Source: Maniola hyperantus
Lineage: Eukaryota; Arthropoda; Insecta; Lepidoptera; Nymphalidae
Reading direction: 5' to 3'
Assembly (NCBI RefSeq): GCF_902806685.2
Contig: NC_048561.1
Coordinates: forward strand, 4,463,157-4,527,156
DNA length: 64,000 nt
Shown here: in pieces, positions 25,001 through 32,999 of the stretch
How the letters are laid out: each line of letters opens with the position of its first letter
Position numbering within the stretch: the stretch's first letter is position 1
Program-made: the position numbers and the translations under genes
Notes under the pieces: generated by a model
Told to the model about the DNA's origin: nothing
Databases searched by the model: none
Seen by the model: the letters and a program-made list of their open reading frames with translations, nothing else

Positions 25001-26814
25001 GACTGTGCGAGGCAGTACGAGTTAGTGACTATGTGAGGCAGTACGTATTTACAGTGACTGCGAGGTAAGACGAGTTAGTGACTATATGAGAAAGTACGTA
25101 TTTACAGTGCAGGGCAGACGACTTAGTGACTGTGCGAGACAGTACCTACGTATTTACAGTGACTCTGCGAGGCATGTCTTTAATGGCTTTGCTTAGGCGA
25201 AATTCGCAGCCGGCTACATCGCCGGCGTGTTTTACTCCATCGTATCGCGCCCCGCCGACACCGTCGCGTCGTGACTGCGAGACAGCGCGTATTTACTGTG
25301 TACATTATGCGAGACAAGACGAGTTAGTGACTGTGCAAGGCAGGACGTGTTGGTGACTATGTGAGGCAGTACGTATTTACAGTGACTGCGAGGCAGGACG
25401 ACTTAGTGACTGTGCGAGACAGTACCTACGTATTTACAGTGACTGCAAAAAGTTTGCGAGGCAGAACGTGTTTAATGGCTTTGCTTAGGCGAAATTACTT
25501 GAAATCCTTAATGGGGAATTTAATTACTGAATAAAACTTGAGCATTTATAACGTTTTATTATGATTTAGTGTAACACGTGTACCACCCGCGGTTCCAGGA
25601 TAAGACGGCGACGGTGGGCTCCATCATCGGCAAGCTGGGCATGGCGGGCGTGTGGAAGGGGCTGGGGCCCAGGATCGTGATGATCGGTACCCTCACCGCG
25701 CTGCAGTGGTTCATCTACGACGCAGTCAAGGTTCGTGCGATACAATACTATAGGGATTATGACTACTAGTCAAATGGGCGACTTTTTATCAAGCGTCAAA
25801 GCGTTCGCTCAGTAACGGCGATTGTAGATGTGACTTCATAAACCTTTGACGTACTTTTTAGGGTTCCGTACCTGAAAAAGAACCCTTATATATAGTCTGT
25901 CTGTTTATATATCTGTCTGTCTGTCAAGAAAGACCTAGAATCATGAAATTTAGCAGATAGGTTGGTCTTATAGCACGCATAAGGGAAAAATTTGAAAACC
26001 GTGAATTTGTGATAAACCAAAACAAAAATTTTAAAATGTGTCCATGAACAAATATTGCTATTTTCAACTTTCAAAGTAAGATAACTATAGCAAGTGGGGT
26101 ATCATATGAAAGGGCTTTACCTGTACATTCTAAAATAGATTTTAATGCATAATAGTTTTTGATTCATCATACAAAATGTCAAAAAAATGCAACTGTAGCA
26201 CGGTGCCCTCGTTGCGCGAGTCTGACTCGCACTTGGTTTTTTTAATTAAATCTGTAATTTAAAATGGTTTGATTGGATGAATGGTTGCTTTTAAAATAAT
26301 TTAGTAAAGAATGCTGTTTCTACCGAGGTAAAGGTTGCTTTAACAAACATACGTTCGCATATTTTATAATATTAGCTTATGCTCGCGACATCGTCCGCCT
26401 ACACTAATTTCAAATAATAGCTATCTATCTGCATGCCAAATTTCAGCCCGATCCGTCCAGTAGTTTGAGTTGTGCGTGATAGATCAGTCTGTCAGTCAGT
26501 TAGTTAGTTTTGTTTTAGGGTTTTCCTTTTATATACACAGATGAGTAGATTCACAGATTAGTTACCTAATAATTTTTAGAATTCTCAATGATTACTATCA
26601 ATAACCAATTGTTCCTACCGAAATAATGTTATGTGGACAAAACAACTTATGAGGCCAATAATAACTTGTTCAAAAACCATCCTTATTCCTTCTAGTACTA
26701 ATACCATTTTCCCACACACAGGTATGGTTGAGAATGCCGCGGCCGCCGCCCCCGGAGATGCCCGAGTCTATGCGACTGAGGCTGGAGGCTGAAGAAGCAG
26801 CTAAGTCTAAGTGA
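9916..26814 (+). CDS. mitochondrial phosphate carrier (SLC25A3 type), last six coding exons
   Basis: Encodes the inner-membrane carrier that imports phosphate into the mitochondrial matrix for ATP synthesis. Coding exons: 9916-10085, 10430-10591, 23540-23719, 23845-23982, 25599-25730, 26722-26814 (stop). All joins are GT-AG and keep frame, giving about 291 residues. Diagnostic segments are THTAVVPLDLVKCR with the carrier P-x-D-x-x-K signature, SPLEAAKVRIQT (second signature), IPYTMMKFACFE, SHPADTVVSK (third signature), MIGTLTALQWFIYDAVK and the C-terminal PRPPPPEMPES. The family is usually about 350-360 residues as precursor, so roughly 70 N-terminal residues (presequence and start of helix 1) are missing. 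I saw no such exon in the 9.9 kb upstream, so it is probably outside the window. The exon at 23845 is followed by a tandem array of itself. Confidence 0.93.
10430..10591 (+). CDS. phosphate carrier exon B
   Basis: Acceptor 'atctcgcag', donor 'gtaaca'. It reads GLCKFGFYEVFKVGYSGLL to IADIALSPLEAAK, 54 codons in phase 0, including the start of the second carrier signature. Confidence 0.93.
10660..10850. repeat. SINE-like repeat fragment (family D)
   Basis: Shares 'gcatgcc(a)gatttcagcccaa' and 'aatcctttcttagc' style phrases with repeats at 13040-13235 and 26372-26520. It is intronic and non-coding. Confidence 0.5.
10860..12300. other. intronic DNA without recognised genes
   Basis: No ORF with family resemblance. 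Around 11360-11470 there are loosely inverted segments (tctgattggct / accaatcagaga), suggesting an old MITE-like insertion. The remainder is unremarkable. Confidence 0.3.
12303..12920 (+). repeat. three direct repeats, ~80-90 bp
   Basis: 'gaagtgagtgcatat(t/c)caatcaatagtt' followed by 'gcaattttagt(t/g)(a/g)cacc' occurs at about 12306, 12772 and 12863. The distance between the first two is enlarged by an inserted LINE fragment. Confidence 0.7.
12348..12735 (+). mobile_element. LINE tail fragment with 12-bp target-site duplication
   Basis: The insert 12360-12723 is flanked by the same 12 bases, 'agttacaccagc', at 12348-12359 and 12724-12735. It contains an open frame (12362-12664) with LRRTLEYFGHIARKDASN and GKRPRGRSPRRWVDQIK, typical of the extreme C-terminus of endonuclease/reverse-transcriptase ORFs of non-LTR elements. 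It is 5'-truncated and dead. Confidence 0.75.
13040..13235. repeat. SINE-like repeat fragment (family D)
   Basis: It begins 'gcttatggctgcgacttcgt' and ends in a GTCA microsatellite-like run (cagtcagtcagtcag). It is similar to the fragments at 10660-10850 and 26372-26520. Confidence 0.55.
13236..13570 (-). repeat. interspersed repeat with 'cctggcttcgcatg' end
   Basis: The end 'ttactagcagcccgccctgg' is the reverse of the end of a copy near 36000-36290 ('gccggggcgggtcgctagta'). Both are non-coding. Confidence 0.55.
14000..14210 (+). repeat. LINE 3'-end-type repeat
   Basis: Contains 'aacaagagtgaataggcatc' and 'gtcccatcttaggccacatc', then an A-rich end. The reverse-complement counterpart is at 15765-15970. 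It looks like the terminal coding stretch and 3' UTR of a non-LTR element. Confidence 0.5.
14354..15405 (+). repeat. SINE-like repeat split by a foldback-like insertion
   Basis: The left part (14354-14483: 'aaatgcgaaagtgtgtttgt', 'gcaacggattgacgtgattt') and right part (15297-15405: 'ggagagtgacataggctact', ending 'cagctagta') read as one interspersed repeat once the insert 14484-15296 is ignored. Confidence 0.6.
14484..15296. mobile_element. foldback-like element with minisatellite arms
   Basis: The ends are related inverted stretches: left 'agcatgggtaggagac' with 'attttatcc', right 'ggagaagattatatcc' leading to a C15 run and 'catgcta'. Inside, a G/T-rich arm (about 14667-14951) of 'ggttgtgttt' / 'gggttatgttt' repeats is followed by a C/A-rich arm (about 14958-15105) made of the reverse complement. 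No transposase ORF is present. Confidence 0.6.
15765..15970 (-). repeat. LINE 3'-end-type repeat, inverted relative to 14000-14210
   Basis: Carries 'taagatgggacgctttta' and 'gatgcctattcactcttgtt', the reverse of the copy at 14.0-14.2 kb. Confidence 0.55.
16292..16770 (+). repeat. structured ~167-bp satellite, cluster I (3 units)
   Basis: The phrase 'tcgtccgggcaacc' or its variant starts at 16311, 16478 and 16645, a 167-bp period. Each unit has two copies of 'gcgagcctttttcgaggct', each a 5-bp stem AGCCT/AGGCT with loop TTTTCG. Further pairs are GTGAGC/GCTCAC and CCGGGCAA/TTGCCCGG. No coding function is supported. Confidence 0.8.
17233..18121 (-). mobile_element. defective mariner element with both terminal inverted repeats
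   Basis: The terminal inverted repeats match over about 27 bases: left 'cgaggggcgttcaatgtatt' + 'ctcggta', right its reverse complement with one change. Minus-strand reading gives transposase pieces VTGDETWVYQYDPE (first catalytic Asp), IMATVFWD, then LLLHDNAPVY and HLAPSDYFLLPNLKKTL. The second and third Asp are separated by 34 residues, the mariner D34D spacing. The N-terminal part is missing or scrambled, and at 889 bp the element is shorter than a full-length mariner (about 1.3 kb), so it is inactive. It interrupts a module repeated near 19.4 kb. Confidence 0.85.
17415..17603 (-). pseudogene. mariner transposase C-terminal fragment
   Basis: A 62-residue open piece carrying the last two catalytic aspartates (HDNA and PSDY, 34 residues between them). 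The rest of the transposase is out of frame or deleted. Confidence 0.8.
18284..18334 (+). pseudogene. Tc1-like transposase remnant
   Basis: Seventeen codons read WPSKSRDLNPIESLWGQ, the DLNPIE block around the last catalytic Glu of Tc1-type DDE transposases. Frame-broken relatives occur near 19590-19640 and 20945-21170. Confidence 0.75.
18355..18985 (+). repeat. structured satellite, cluster II (4 units, one short)
   Basis: Unit phrases 'ctcgtccggg' begin near 18400, 18522, 18688 and 18855. The first unit lacks one hairpin (122 bp). Composition and stems are as in cluster I. Confidence 0.8.
18986..19660 (+). repeat. AT-rich module duplicated from 16770-17232 plus 18122-18350
   Basis: Runs of shared sequence ('ttcaaccttatttcaattg', 'gagtgcagaaatatt', 'gcagaggagtactgttcgaa') occur in the same order as in the earlier copy without the mariner. 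It ends in a frame-broken Tc1-like fragment. Confidence 0.75.
19661..20269. other. intronic insert, unrecognised
   Basis: About 600 bases not present in the neighbouring modules. No ORF or familiar repeat is recognised. Confidence 0.3.
20270..20395 (+). repeat. structured satellite, cluster III (one partial unit)
   Basis: A single copy ('tcgtccgggcaacctttcgc', one 'gcgagcctttttcgaggct'), followed by the same AT-rich module as the other clusters. Confidence 0.75.
20396..21175 (+). repeat. third AT-rich module with longer Tc1-like remnant
   Basis: Repeats the module of 18986-19660. From about 20945 it retains a longer decayed transposase tail (DLNPIESLWG and following), with several stops. 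Confidence 0.7.
21721..21790 (-). repeat. tRNA-like SINE head fragment
   Basis: On the minus strand 'gtgtaaccggttagccc' resembles an A box and 'gggttcaaatctacc' a B box, with tRNA-like spacing. No complete cloverleaf is evident, so it is scored as SINE debris and not as a tRNA gene. Confidence 0.45.
22030..23085 (+). repeat. structured satellite, cluster IV (about 7 units)
   Basis: Phrases 'ctcgtccggg' recur at about 22080, 22248, 22415, 22582, 22748, 22916 and 22981. One unit is interrupted near 22921 by about 55 unrelated bases. This is the longest cluster. Confidence 0.8.
23086..23539. other. intron end with repeat debris
   Basis: Between about 23235 and 23330 is a decayed LINE-tail-type phrase ('ctaagatggagctcgcttgc'). 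The rest leads to the acceptor 'ccccatag'. Confidence 0.35.
23540..23719 (+). CDS. phosphate carrier exon C
   Basis: Acceptor 'tccccatag', donor 'gtgagt'. 60 codons: VRIQTMPGFASTLREAWPK through IPYTMMKFACFEKTLELLYR. It is markedly GC-rich against AT-rich introns. Confidence 0.93.
23845..23982 (+). CDS. phosphate carrier exon D (progenitor of the adjacent array)
   Basis: Acceptor 'tttttactcag', donor 'gtacat'. 46 codons: YVVPKPRDQCTKGEQLVV through AGVFCAIVSHPADTVVSKLNQ. It joins in frame to exon E. It is the only copy with a conventional acceptor and an intact frame, so it is taken as the functional exon. Confidence 0.9.
23983..24960 (+). repeat. 143-bp tandem array derived from phosphate carrier exon D
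   Basis: Six full units begin at 23983, 24126, 24269, 24412, 24555 and 24698, and appear identical. A seventh, truncated and slightly different, starts at 24841. Each is a 10-base 'gtacattcag' plus a 133-base exon copy lacking 3 bases (ctggtg-acg) and 2 bases at its start relative to exon D. 143 is not a multiple of 3, so read-through would shift frame each time. The 10-base link is far too short to be an intron. Confidence 0.9.
24961..25500 (+). repeat. degenerate minisatellite with another exon-D fragment
   Basis: Irregular repeats of 'gactgcgaggca' / 'gtacgtatttacagtgac' / 'gagttagtgactat' fill the stretch. At about 25198-25266 a decayed piece of exon D reappears (CAGCCGGCTACATCGCCGG region, coding AGYIAGVF and PADTV). 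Confidence 0.75.
25599..25730 (+). CDS. phosphate carrier exon E
   Basis: Acceptor 'gcggttccag', donor 'gttcgt'. 44 codons: DKTATVGSIIGKLGMAGVWK through MIGTLTALQWFIYDAVK, the last transmembrane helix region. Confidence 0.93.
25857..26245 (-). repeat. interspersed repeat family A, reverse copy
   Basis: Runs from 'agggttccgtacctga' to 'gagtctgactcgcacttgg'. It includes 'gtctgtctgtctgtcaagaa' and 'catatgaaagggctttacct'. It is near full length, within the last intron. Confidence 0.7.
26372..26520. repeat. SINE-like repeat fragment (family D)
   Basis: Shares 'gcatgccaaatttcagccc' and the GTCA-type tail with the copy at 13040-13235. Confidence 0.55.
26722..26814 (+). CDS. phosphate carrier terminal coding exon
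   Basis: Acceptor 'cccacacacag'. Reads VWLRMPRPPPPEMPESMRL and a short charged tail to TGA at 26812-26814. The PRPPPPEMPES block is diagnostic of phosphate carriers. The 3' UTR follows. Confidence 0.93.
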   Translation, partial: VWLRMPRPPPPEMPESMRLRLEAEEAAKSK

Positions 26815-26964
26815 ACTAGTACAATTGTGTAGACTAGAACATCGTATGGCGTTGGAGAAGCTAGGAACACACTAATAACAAAATACGCGATTATGTGTTA
26901 TGTGCCTAATTCTGTGTACACACCGTATCTAAATAAGTAAATCCTTCATCTTTCACTCCTTTAT

Positions 26965-27275
26965 TGGGGCCGATTCTCTTGTACACAAAATCTAAAGTAA
27001 ACTAAATTAACAGGTCTAAATCTAGTGCTATCCCTTTCCGCAAGCAACATTATGAAAGGGATAGCAATAGATTTTGGTTGGATTTGTTTTGGTTTAGTTT
27101 AGAGATTGTGTACAACGGAATTAGTCACTTTGTCACTCAAACTAAATTGATAGGTGTAAACTAAAGTTGTAGGTAAATATAGTGTTATCCTTTTCTGCTG
27201 GGAGCATTGTGAAAGAGATAGCAATATATTTAGATTTGATTTTAGTAAAGAGATTGTGTGCACCAGAACTAGCAT
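26965..27275. mobile_element. MITE-like inverted-repeat element(s) in the 3' flank
   Basis: 'ttgtacacaaaatctaaa' at the left and 'tttagagattgtgtacaa' at about 27100-27115 are inverted ends. 'gctatccctttccg' and 'gaaagggatagcaa' form an inner inverted pair. A diverged second copy follows at 27135-27275. Confidence 0.6.
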
Positions 27276-28239
27276 ATTATTAGTATGTTTCCGGCCTATA
27301 TGTTTTTACAACTTCACTGTATATATTGTGTAGATAAAATATGATATGATCATATTTTAAAGTTAAAGAAATACAAGTAAAATGTTAAAAGCCGTCTCCA
27401 TCCTGTTGGAGATACAATTATTACAAAGTAGACATATAGAACTTTTCACAATCATATGAAAGTAGCATAAGTGAATTATCATACAATGGAGCACCTGCTA
27501 CCTTTCAAGTAAAGCCTTCTAAAAATCATATGCTGAAATCACAGGTTTATTGTTAAATCGTCCCAAACTTTTATCTTTTATTGCTTATGAAAATATTACA
27601 AATAAATTTAAGTAAGCACAGTAAAGTATTAACTTTCTTGCGAAAAATTGTAGGTGGTTCTCTGTAGCAAATGGTAGTATAAGTCCCGCAAATTGCTAAT
27701 GCGCGTGGCCGCCATTTTAGTGACGTCAGCACGACTGAAGTTTCGAGCTGCTGGTATATTTTGACTTAAATATTATATGTCAAATGTTGTCAAAATGACG
27801 TCATTTCGATGTTAATGATACATGGTTCCAGCGCAATAGCAATTTGCGTGGCACATTCAATGCGTTACTGTGAAATTTCATGTGTGACATCACTGAAAAA
27901 AACATCATCAAATGAAAATGATTCAAAAGTAGAAAAATAGGACGACAATATAATTTCATCAAATGAAAAAATGATCTAAAAGTAGCAATAATTTTTATTC
28001 CTATTACAAAAAGGGTTCGGTCTACATAATTCCTCACACAGTGAAGTTGTCAAATAAACTCGGGCAGACTAAACGCCTAGCCGTTCGTTCTTTATCTCAA
28101 TTCAAATGCTAACACGACGGTTTGACATCTGTTGCTAACTTCACTTACAACACTGTTATGTTAACCAATGTTGTTACATTTGTGAGTGAAGTGAGCTGCC
28201 GGTTTTGTGTATCTCCCTGGCGCTGTGGTCTTGTAAGTA
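27276..28239. other. intergenic DNA with minor repeats
   Basis: About 27660-27860 carries 'cgcgtggccgccattttagt' and 'gacgtcagcac', a phrase I associate with lepidopteran repeats. A ~60-bp direct repeat ('catcaaatgaaaa...gat') lies at about 27904-28000. No gene is seen. Confidence 0.35.
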
Positions 28240-28500
28240 CAGTGCGACAAGACTCTTTTGGCGCGTGCCGAAAATTGGAACTAATGTTCCTGTGTTCTTG
28301 TTTGAATAGTCTAACAGTCGTTAATCGTTATTTAAGATTGAGATAAAACGAGACAGATTTATGTGAGATGTAGCTCTGTCTCGTTTTAACTAAACTTAAG
28401 TAATGATTAAGCAGCTCTGAGTACGGCTGTAAGCCTTTGTTCTACAACTAACGCCCACCTATGAATGTAATTCAAGTGCCAAAAGAGCCTTGTCGCACTG
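28240..28500. mobile_element. palindromic MITE with TA flanks (cagtgcgacaag family)
   Basis: The ends are inverted: 'cagtgcgacaagactctttt' and 'gccaaaagagccttgtcgca' + 'ctg', each bordered by TA. An inner stem pairs 'aaaacgagacag' with 'ctgtctcgtttt'. One-arm fragments of the family are at 3870-3950, 37498-37620 and 40045-40160. Confidence 0.7.
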
Positions 28501-28974
28501 TATTGCCGATTCGCGCCAGGGGCAATTTGGGAATTCATAATTTCTAAATAGGGTCTTGGACTATAGTAATAAAATGATGCGATATTTTGTATAGCAGTCA
28601 GTCTATACTGCTGCTAGCTATTCTAGCATCCCTATGGATGCTAGAATTCATTATTAAAAAGAGAATTATTTAGAAAAAATCATGATTTATGTTTATTTTT
28701 AACATTAACGTCACGCGTACGGAAGGTACATAATGACGTCACAATCCATACACGACAAGTAATTTCTGCTGGAAAATGATTTTAATGTGAAAGAATTTAA
28801 AATATTCGTCGTTCACGCCTTGTCACGTCATTAATTGCCTTCCTTACAACGAGAATTCATTTTTTTTTAAATATTTTCTTTAAGCTACCGCTATACAAAA
28901 CTACAGTCCGAGTATTGTACCCTATTGCCTCTAAACTGGTCTGGTGGCAAGTTTCCGGCAAAGCCGCGCCGTGC

Positions 28975-29110
28975 AACCAAACGATTTAGCGTTTAGGTAC
29001 GATGCCATGTAGAAACCGAGAAGCGGCTTATATATATCCCTTCCAAGTTAGCCCGCTTTCATCACTTACCATCAGATGAAATCGCAGTAAGGTTAATTTA
29101 ATCGAAAAAA
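28975..29110 (+). repeat. LINE 3'-end-type repeat fragment
   Basis: 'gatgccatgtagaaaccgag' followed by 'aagttagcccgctttcatc' and 'cttaccatcagatgaa' resembles the 3' end of a common lepidopteran non-LTR repeat. Non-coding. Confidence 0.45.
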
Positions 29111-29216
29111 GCGTCAAACCATATACTTGATAGCATTTGAATAGAGAAATAGGTGCGAATGTCAAGTATTCTCCCTTGTAAAGTATATTATGTATCGTAG
29201 ACCAAGTGATATTCCG

Positions 29217-29413
29217 GCACAGTTCTTGCAATTCACGAAGGCGAGTGAACTTTACTTGTGGTTACGTCGTATACACTGATATTACGTAAGCGTGCGTGCA
29301 TGTCGGACCAGTCGGTCGCAAGTCACATAATATTTACTTTACCTTACGTATACCGATACGACTTAAACACAAGCCATGAGCCACTCGCCCTCGTGAACTG
29401 CAAGAACTATGTG
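29217..29413. mobile_element. ~200-bp hairpin MITE-like element
   Basis: 'cacagttcttgcaattcacg' + 'aaggcgagtg' at the left is matched by the inverse 'cactcgccctcgtgaactgc' + 'aagaactatgtg' at the right. Inner arms also pair partly ('acttgtggttacgtcgtata' against the facing arm). Confidence 0.7.
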
Positions 29414-29684
29414 ATAGTCTGTAAATCATGTCTAATTTATTCGACTTTCCCAATAAATGTATATTTTCTATTTATTTTTATTATTATTTCTTCTCTTCCG
29501 TTTACTCTATGTATGCATCGGTCACTCGGTGCTCTGTAATCTGTATGCCTGAATGATTGTACCAAACGTCATCGCAATTTGCCTGAAAATAAATGATACA
29601 ATAGACGAAATATGTTATTTGATTCAATTCTTTTTTTTGTTTTTTTTTTACCTGACTTCAACAGAGTTAGCTACTCAGCAAAAA

Positions 29685-30237
29685 CCACTAAAGTGTGAGT
29701 CAGATACGCGCACCGAGGGTTATACTACAGTATTTTTTCGACATTTCGCACGATAATTCAAAAATAAAAATCTGTTTTAGAATGCACAAGTGAAGCCCCT
29801 TTCATATGATACCCCACTTGATATAGTATAATATATTATATCGTACCTCAAAAGGAAAAACGGAACCCTTATAGGACCACTTTGTTGTCAGTCTGTCTGT
29901 CTGTCTGTCAAGAAACCTATAGGGTACTTTCCGTTGACCTAGAATCATGAAATTTGGCAGGTAGGTAGGCCTTATAGCAGACATTAGGGGGAAAATCTGA
30001 AAACCGTGAATTTGTGGTTAAATCACACAAAAAATAATTAAATTGTGATCATGAACTATTAGTGTTTTATATTTTCAAAGTAAGATAACTATATCAATCA
30101 CCTGTGCATTCTAAAACAGACTTATTTACTTTTATGCATTATAGTTTTTGAATTATCGTGCATCGAAAAAATACGACTGTAGTACGGACTACGGAACCCC
30201 TCGGTGCGAGCCGGACTCTCACTTGGCCAGTTTTTTT
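29685..30237. repeat. two family A copies in head-to-head inverted arrangement
   Basis: A forward partial copy (29685-29845) meets a reverse, near-complete copy (about 29846-30237, ending 'gtgcgagccggactctcac'). Together they make a large imperfect inverted repeat with a GTCT microsatellite at about 29890. Confidence 0.65.
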
Positions 30238-30449
30238 TGAACATTCCATATTTTGCCTTTGCCCGTTTCCTTCATGATATAATAAAGTAATATTATAATT
30301 CCTGTCAGATTCCTGTTGTTACCGACCTTGATTAGAAACTAAAAACATCATTCCTAATAACAAATACCAACCTAAGCTGGTCCGTTTTTCAAATCTCCAT
30401 GTATTTTTTTCAAACTTTTATTGCACCGTGTATAAGCCGCCGTTCACTG

Positions 30450-31045
30450 TTCAAACCAGTTTGCACTCTGTCGCATGTTGATAAGAGCGATAATGCGACG
30501 AAACAAGACATTTCTTGAAAGCCGGCTCTATTGTTTACCGAAGTTGCCTATAGTTTTGTCTCAAACGCCTTTATGGTGTCACGCTAAGGATCATTATTGC
30601 ATGGCGAGTTGGTATAGGACATTTTTCTGTCAATTCCCAGTATCAGTTGAAACTTGTAGAGAGCTTTTTACTTGTTTATTACTATAGAAGTTACCTAGTT
30701 AGTTTTTCACTGACATTCGTCGCGCGCGGACCTAGCAAAGTCGTCACTAATTATGTATAATACTTATTGTAATATGTAGTTATTAGTGGAGTTAGCTAGT
30801 TAGTGCAGTGGTGAAATATTATCAAAATCGATTCTCTAGGATTTTGTGTATTAGAAATGTCTATTTTGCCTGTGTTATAACATTATTTTACCATACTAAT
30901 TTATCTAATTATGAAAAATGTGATTTTTTGTAATAGTTTTGTGTAGCTTATTGACTATTGTACCTACTTGTGGTAATGTAATAAAATGTGAGTGTGTGTT
31001 CTTCTGGTATGCAGACCTCGGTGGTGTAGAAATGTAAGTACATAG
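30450..31045 (+). repeat. duplicated segment, copy 1
   Basis: Near-identical to 33305-34075 from 'tcaaaccagtttgcactctg' through 'ggcgagttggtataggaca' to 'atgtaagtacatag'. An ORF here (30475-30687) is broken by a stop in the other copy, so it is not taken as coding. Confidence 0.8.
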
Positions 31046-31084
31046 CCAATAAGCTTAACAAATAAGGAAGGGTTATGATTTTAG

Positions 31085-31435
31085 CATGTTTGTATCATCT
31101 ATGTGTGTTCCACCGTAGCGCCTAAACTACTGGGCTGATTTTGTTGAATGGGGTGTCAATTGATTCGCTGTTATGGTGCAGGTGATAAAGGCCGCATTTT
31201 ATATGAAGGAAATCGATCTGACGGATGCTACATCCAAAAAAGTGAGGGTCTCCAAGACATTTTTTTTGCTAATGTTTCGAGTGGGGTCTCAAATGACAGA
31301 GGGAAAAATATAGTATAATATTAAAATCAGTACCCTTATTATAAATGCGAAAGTGTAGATAAAGGCCTGGAGAGTGACAGGGGATTTTTAAAAACCTAAA
31401 TCCACGCGAACGAAGTCGCGGGCATCGGCTAGTAT
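31085..31435 (+). repeat. SINE-like repeat ending 'cgggcatcggctagta'
   Basis: Two joined pieces: 'gcctaaactactgggctgat' near 31120, and an end 'aatccacgcgaacgaagtcg' near 31400. Confidence 0.55.
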
Positions 31436-31975
31436 TAACAATATACCAAGCGACAGAAACCCTACTTCACTATATTATTTCTACTACCAGTAGCACCACT
31501 CTGCACCTGTTTCGAGTTTAAAATTGTAGTGCCTGTGATTCTTAATCGATGAGACAGATTTTTGCTTTAAGTAGTTATAGTAATTAATAACCAAATCGTT
31601 AATTATTTTATTTGTGACAACGCGAAAAATGTCACCATTAGGTAGGTACATATTTTGTTGTTTATTAAGAAAAAATCGAATGAAATCGTGTTTTTAATTG
31701 GCCATTTTATGGATAAACTAATAATAAGTTTTGTTAGCATTTACAAAACATAAATTACTGTTATATATAAAATAAAAGATATTAAAATTGCTAAAAGATT
31801 TAATTTTAATAAAATTTGATTTTTTTTTAGTTTTGAATAGACATAACAGATGGCGCCACTAGACTTATTCATTCAATGTGGTCGCTTCAATGGTTAAAAT
31901 AAAAGAAAAAGTTAATAAAAACTGTAACCTGACTACGATTGTAACTTGACTTGATTTATACCTATAAATATAATA

Positions 31976-32036
31976 AACTAAAAAGTAAGAAACAAGATTA
32001 TCGAACACCTATAATCTTGTTTCTTACTTTTTAGTT
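31976..32036. repeat. perfect 26-bp inverted repeat with 9-nt loop
   Basis: 'aactaaaaagtaagaaacaa' + 'gattat' (31976-32001), loop 'cgaacacct', then the exact complement (32011-32036). Not part of a repeat family that I recognise. Confidence 0.9.
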
Positions 32037-32297
32037 ATTTTATTGAGCTATCATTATTTTACGAACTTTTTTATTTTTAGTAACTTTTTTTGTATGCTAT
32101 CCTATTATTGCTATTTAAAATAATAACATAATCCCCTACTCTGCAAAAGGGACTTTAAAAGCTTGGCTGTAATATTTCAGTTCGGAGCGAACGCCATCTT
32201 GTGACGAGTAGACGAAGTAGAGGTAATCACATATGTTTTTTTTTTCATTTATTTATTAGTATTATTTAATTAAATATAATATTTTATAATCGTTGTA

Positions 32298-32350
32298 TAG
32301 TCCGTGACAGGTTGACATGGCAATCGGGGTATGATTACCGATTATCATAC
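32298..32350. mobile_element. MITE family C, shortened copy
   Basis: 'tagtccgtgacaggttgaca' followed by a small palindrome 'ggggtatgat'...'atcatacccc'. The second terminal repeat is missing. Confidence 0.55.
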
Positions 32351-32420
32351 CCCGTATAGTTTTAGTAGACAAAAGAACTATATTAGAGGACAAGACATTA
32401 TGACGTGACGATATACCTAC

Positions 32421-32558
32421 AGTCCGCGACAGGTTGAGATGGCAATCGGAGAGGGAACGCTCCGCACGCCCTGCAACTGTGCGCTAACCCGGCGGTGTGG
32501 CGAGCGCGGGTATGCGGGGCGTCCCCCCGCCTCGTGCCATCTCGACCTGTCGCGGACT
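32421..32558. mobile_element. MITE family C, complete copy
   Basis: Ends 'agtccgcgacaggttgagat' and 'ctcgacctgtcgcggact' are inverted repeats of about 20-25 bp around a GC-rich centre (138 bp in all). Best-preserved copy in the window. Confidence 0.75.
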
Positions 32559-32574
32559 ATTACTTTAGTTAAAA

Positions 32575-32765
32575 CTAGATGATGGCCCGCGACTTCGTCC
32601 CGTGGTTCAATAATCTTTGATTTTCCGGGATAAAAAGTATCCTATGTCCTTCCCCGGGATGCAAGCTATATCTGTACCAAATTTCGTCAAAATCGGCTGA
32701 ACGGATGGGCCGTGAAAAGCTAGCTAGCTAGACAGACAGACACACTTTCGCATTTATAATATTAG
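32575..32765 (+). repeat. SINE-like repeat (gatgcccgcgacttcgtcc type, family B)
   Basis: Starts 'gatggcccgcgacttcgtcc', passes 'ccttccccgggatgcaagct' and 'gtgaaaagctagc', and ends 'cgcatttataatattagta'. It resembles widespread lepidopteran SINEs of the Metulj kind, a name I offer from memory. Further copies are listed at 34138, 34570, 35205 and 35467. Confidence 0.65.
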
Positions 32766-32880
32766 TATGGATGGATAGTATGGTTTTTTTTTGTGAGGCA
32801 TCTAGGTATTATATAATTCTTATAGTAAGGAATTATCTCATTACATAGTTAGAAACGAAACTTTTACATAAGAAATAGGT

Positions 32881-32925
32881 GGTAGGTAGGTAGGTAGGTA
32901 GGTATGTATGTATGTATGTATGTTT
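32881..32925 (+). repeat. GTAG/GTAT microsatellite
   Basis: Tandem 'ggta' units followed by 'tgta' units. Confidence 0.9.
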
Positions 32926-32999
32926 CGTTCTTATTAACTCTACATTTAACTTATTTTAGTTCTTATTATAGTTCTTTTTTACTAATATGTATTTTTTTG

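Noticed and set aside
23848..25025. Series of ~103-aa ORFs across the phosphate-carrier array
   Set aside because: They are frame-shifted readings of the 143-bp repeat (143 is not divisible by 3), on both strands.
30475..30687. 70-aa ORF in the duplicated segment
   Set aside because: The equivalent frame has a stop in the second copy, so coding is not conserved.
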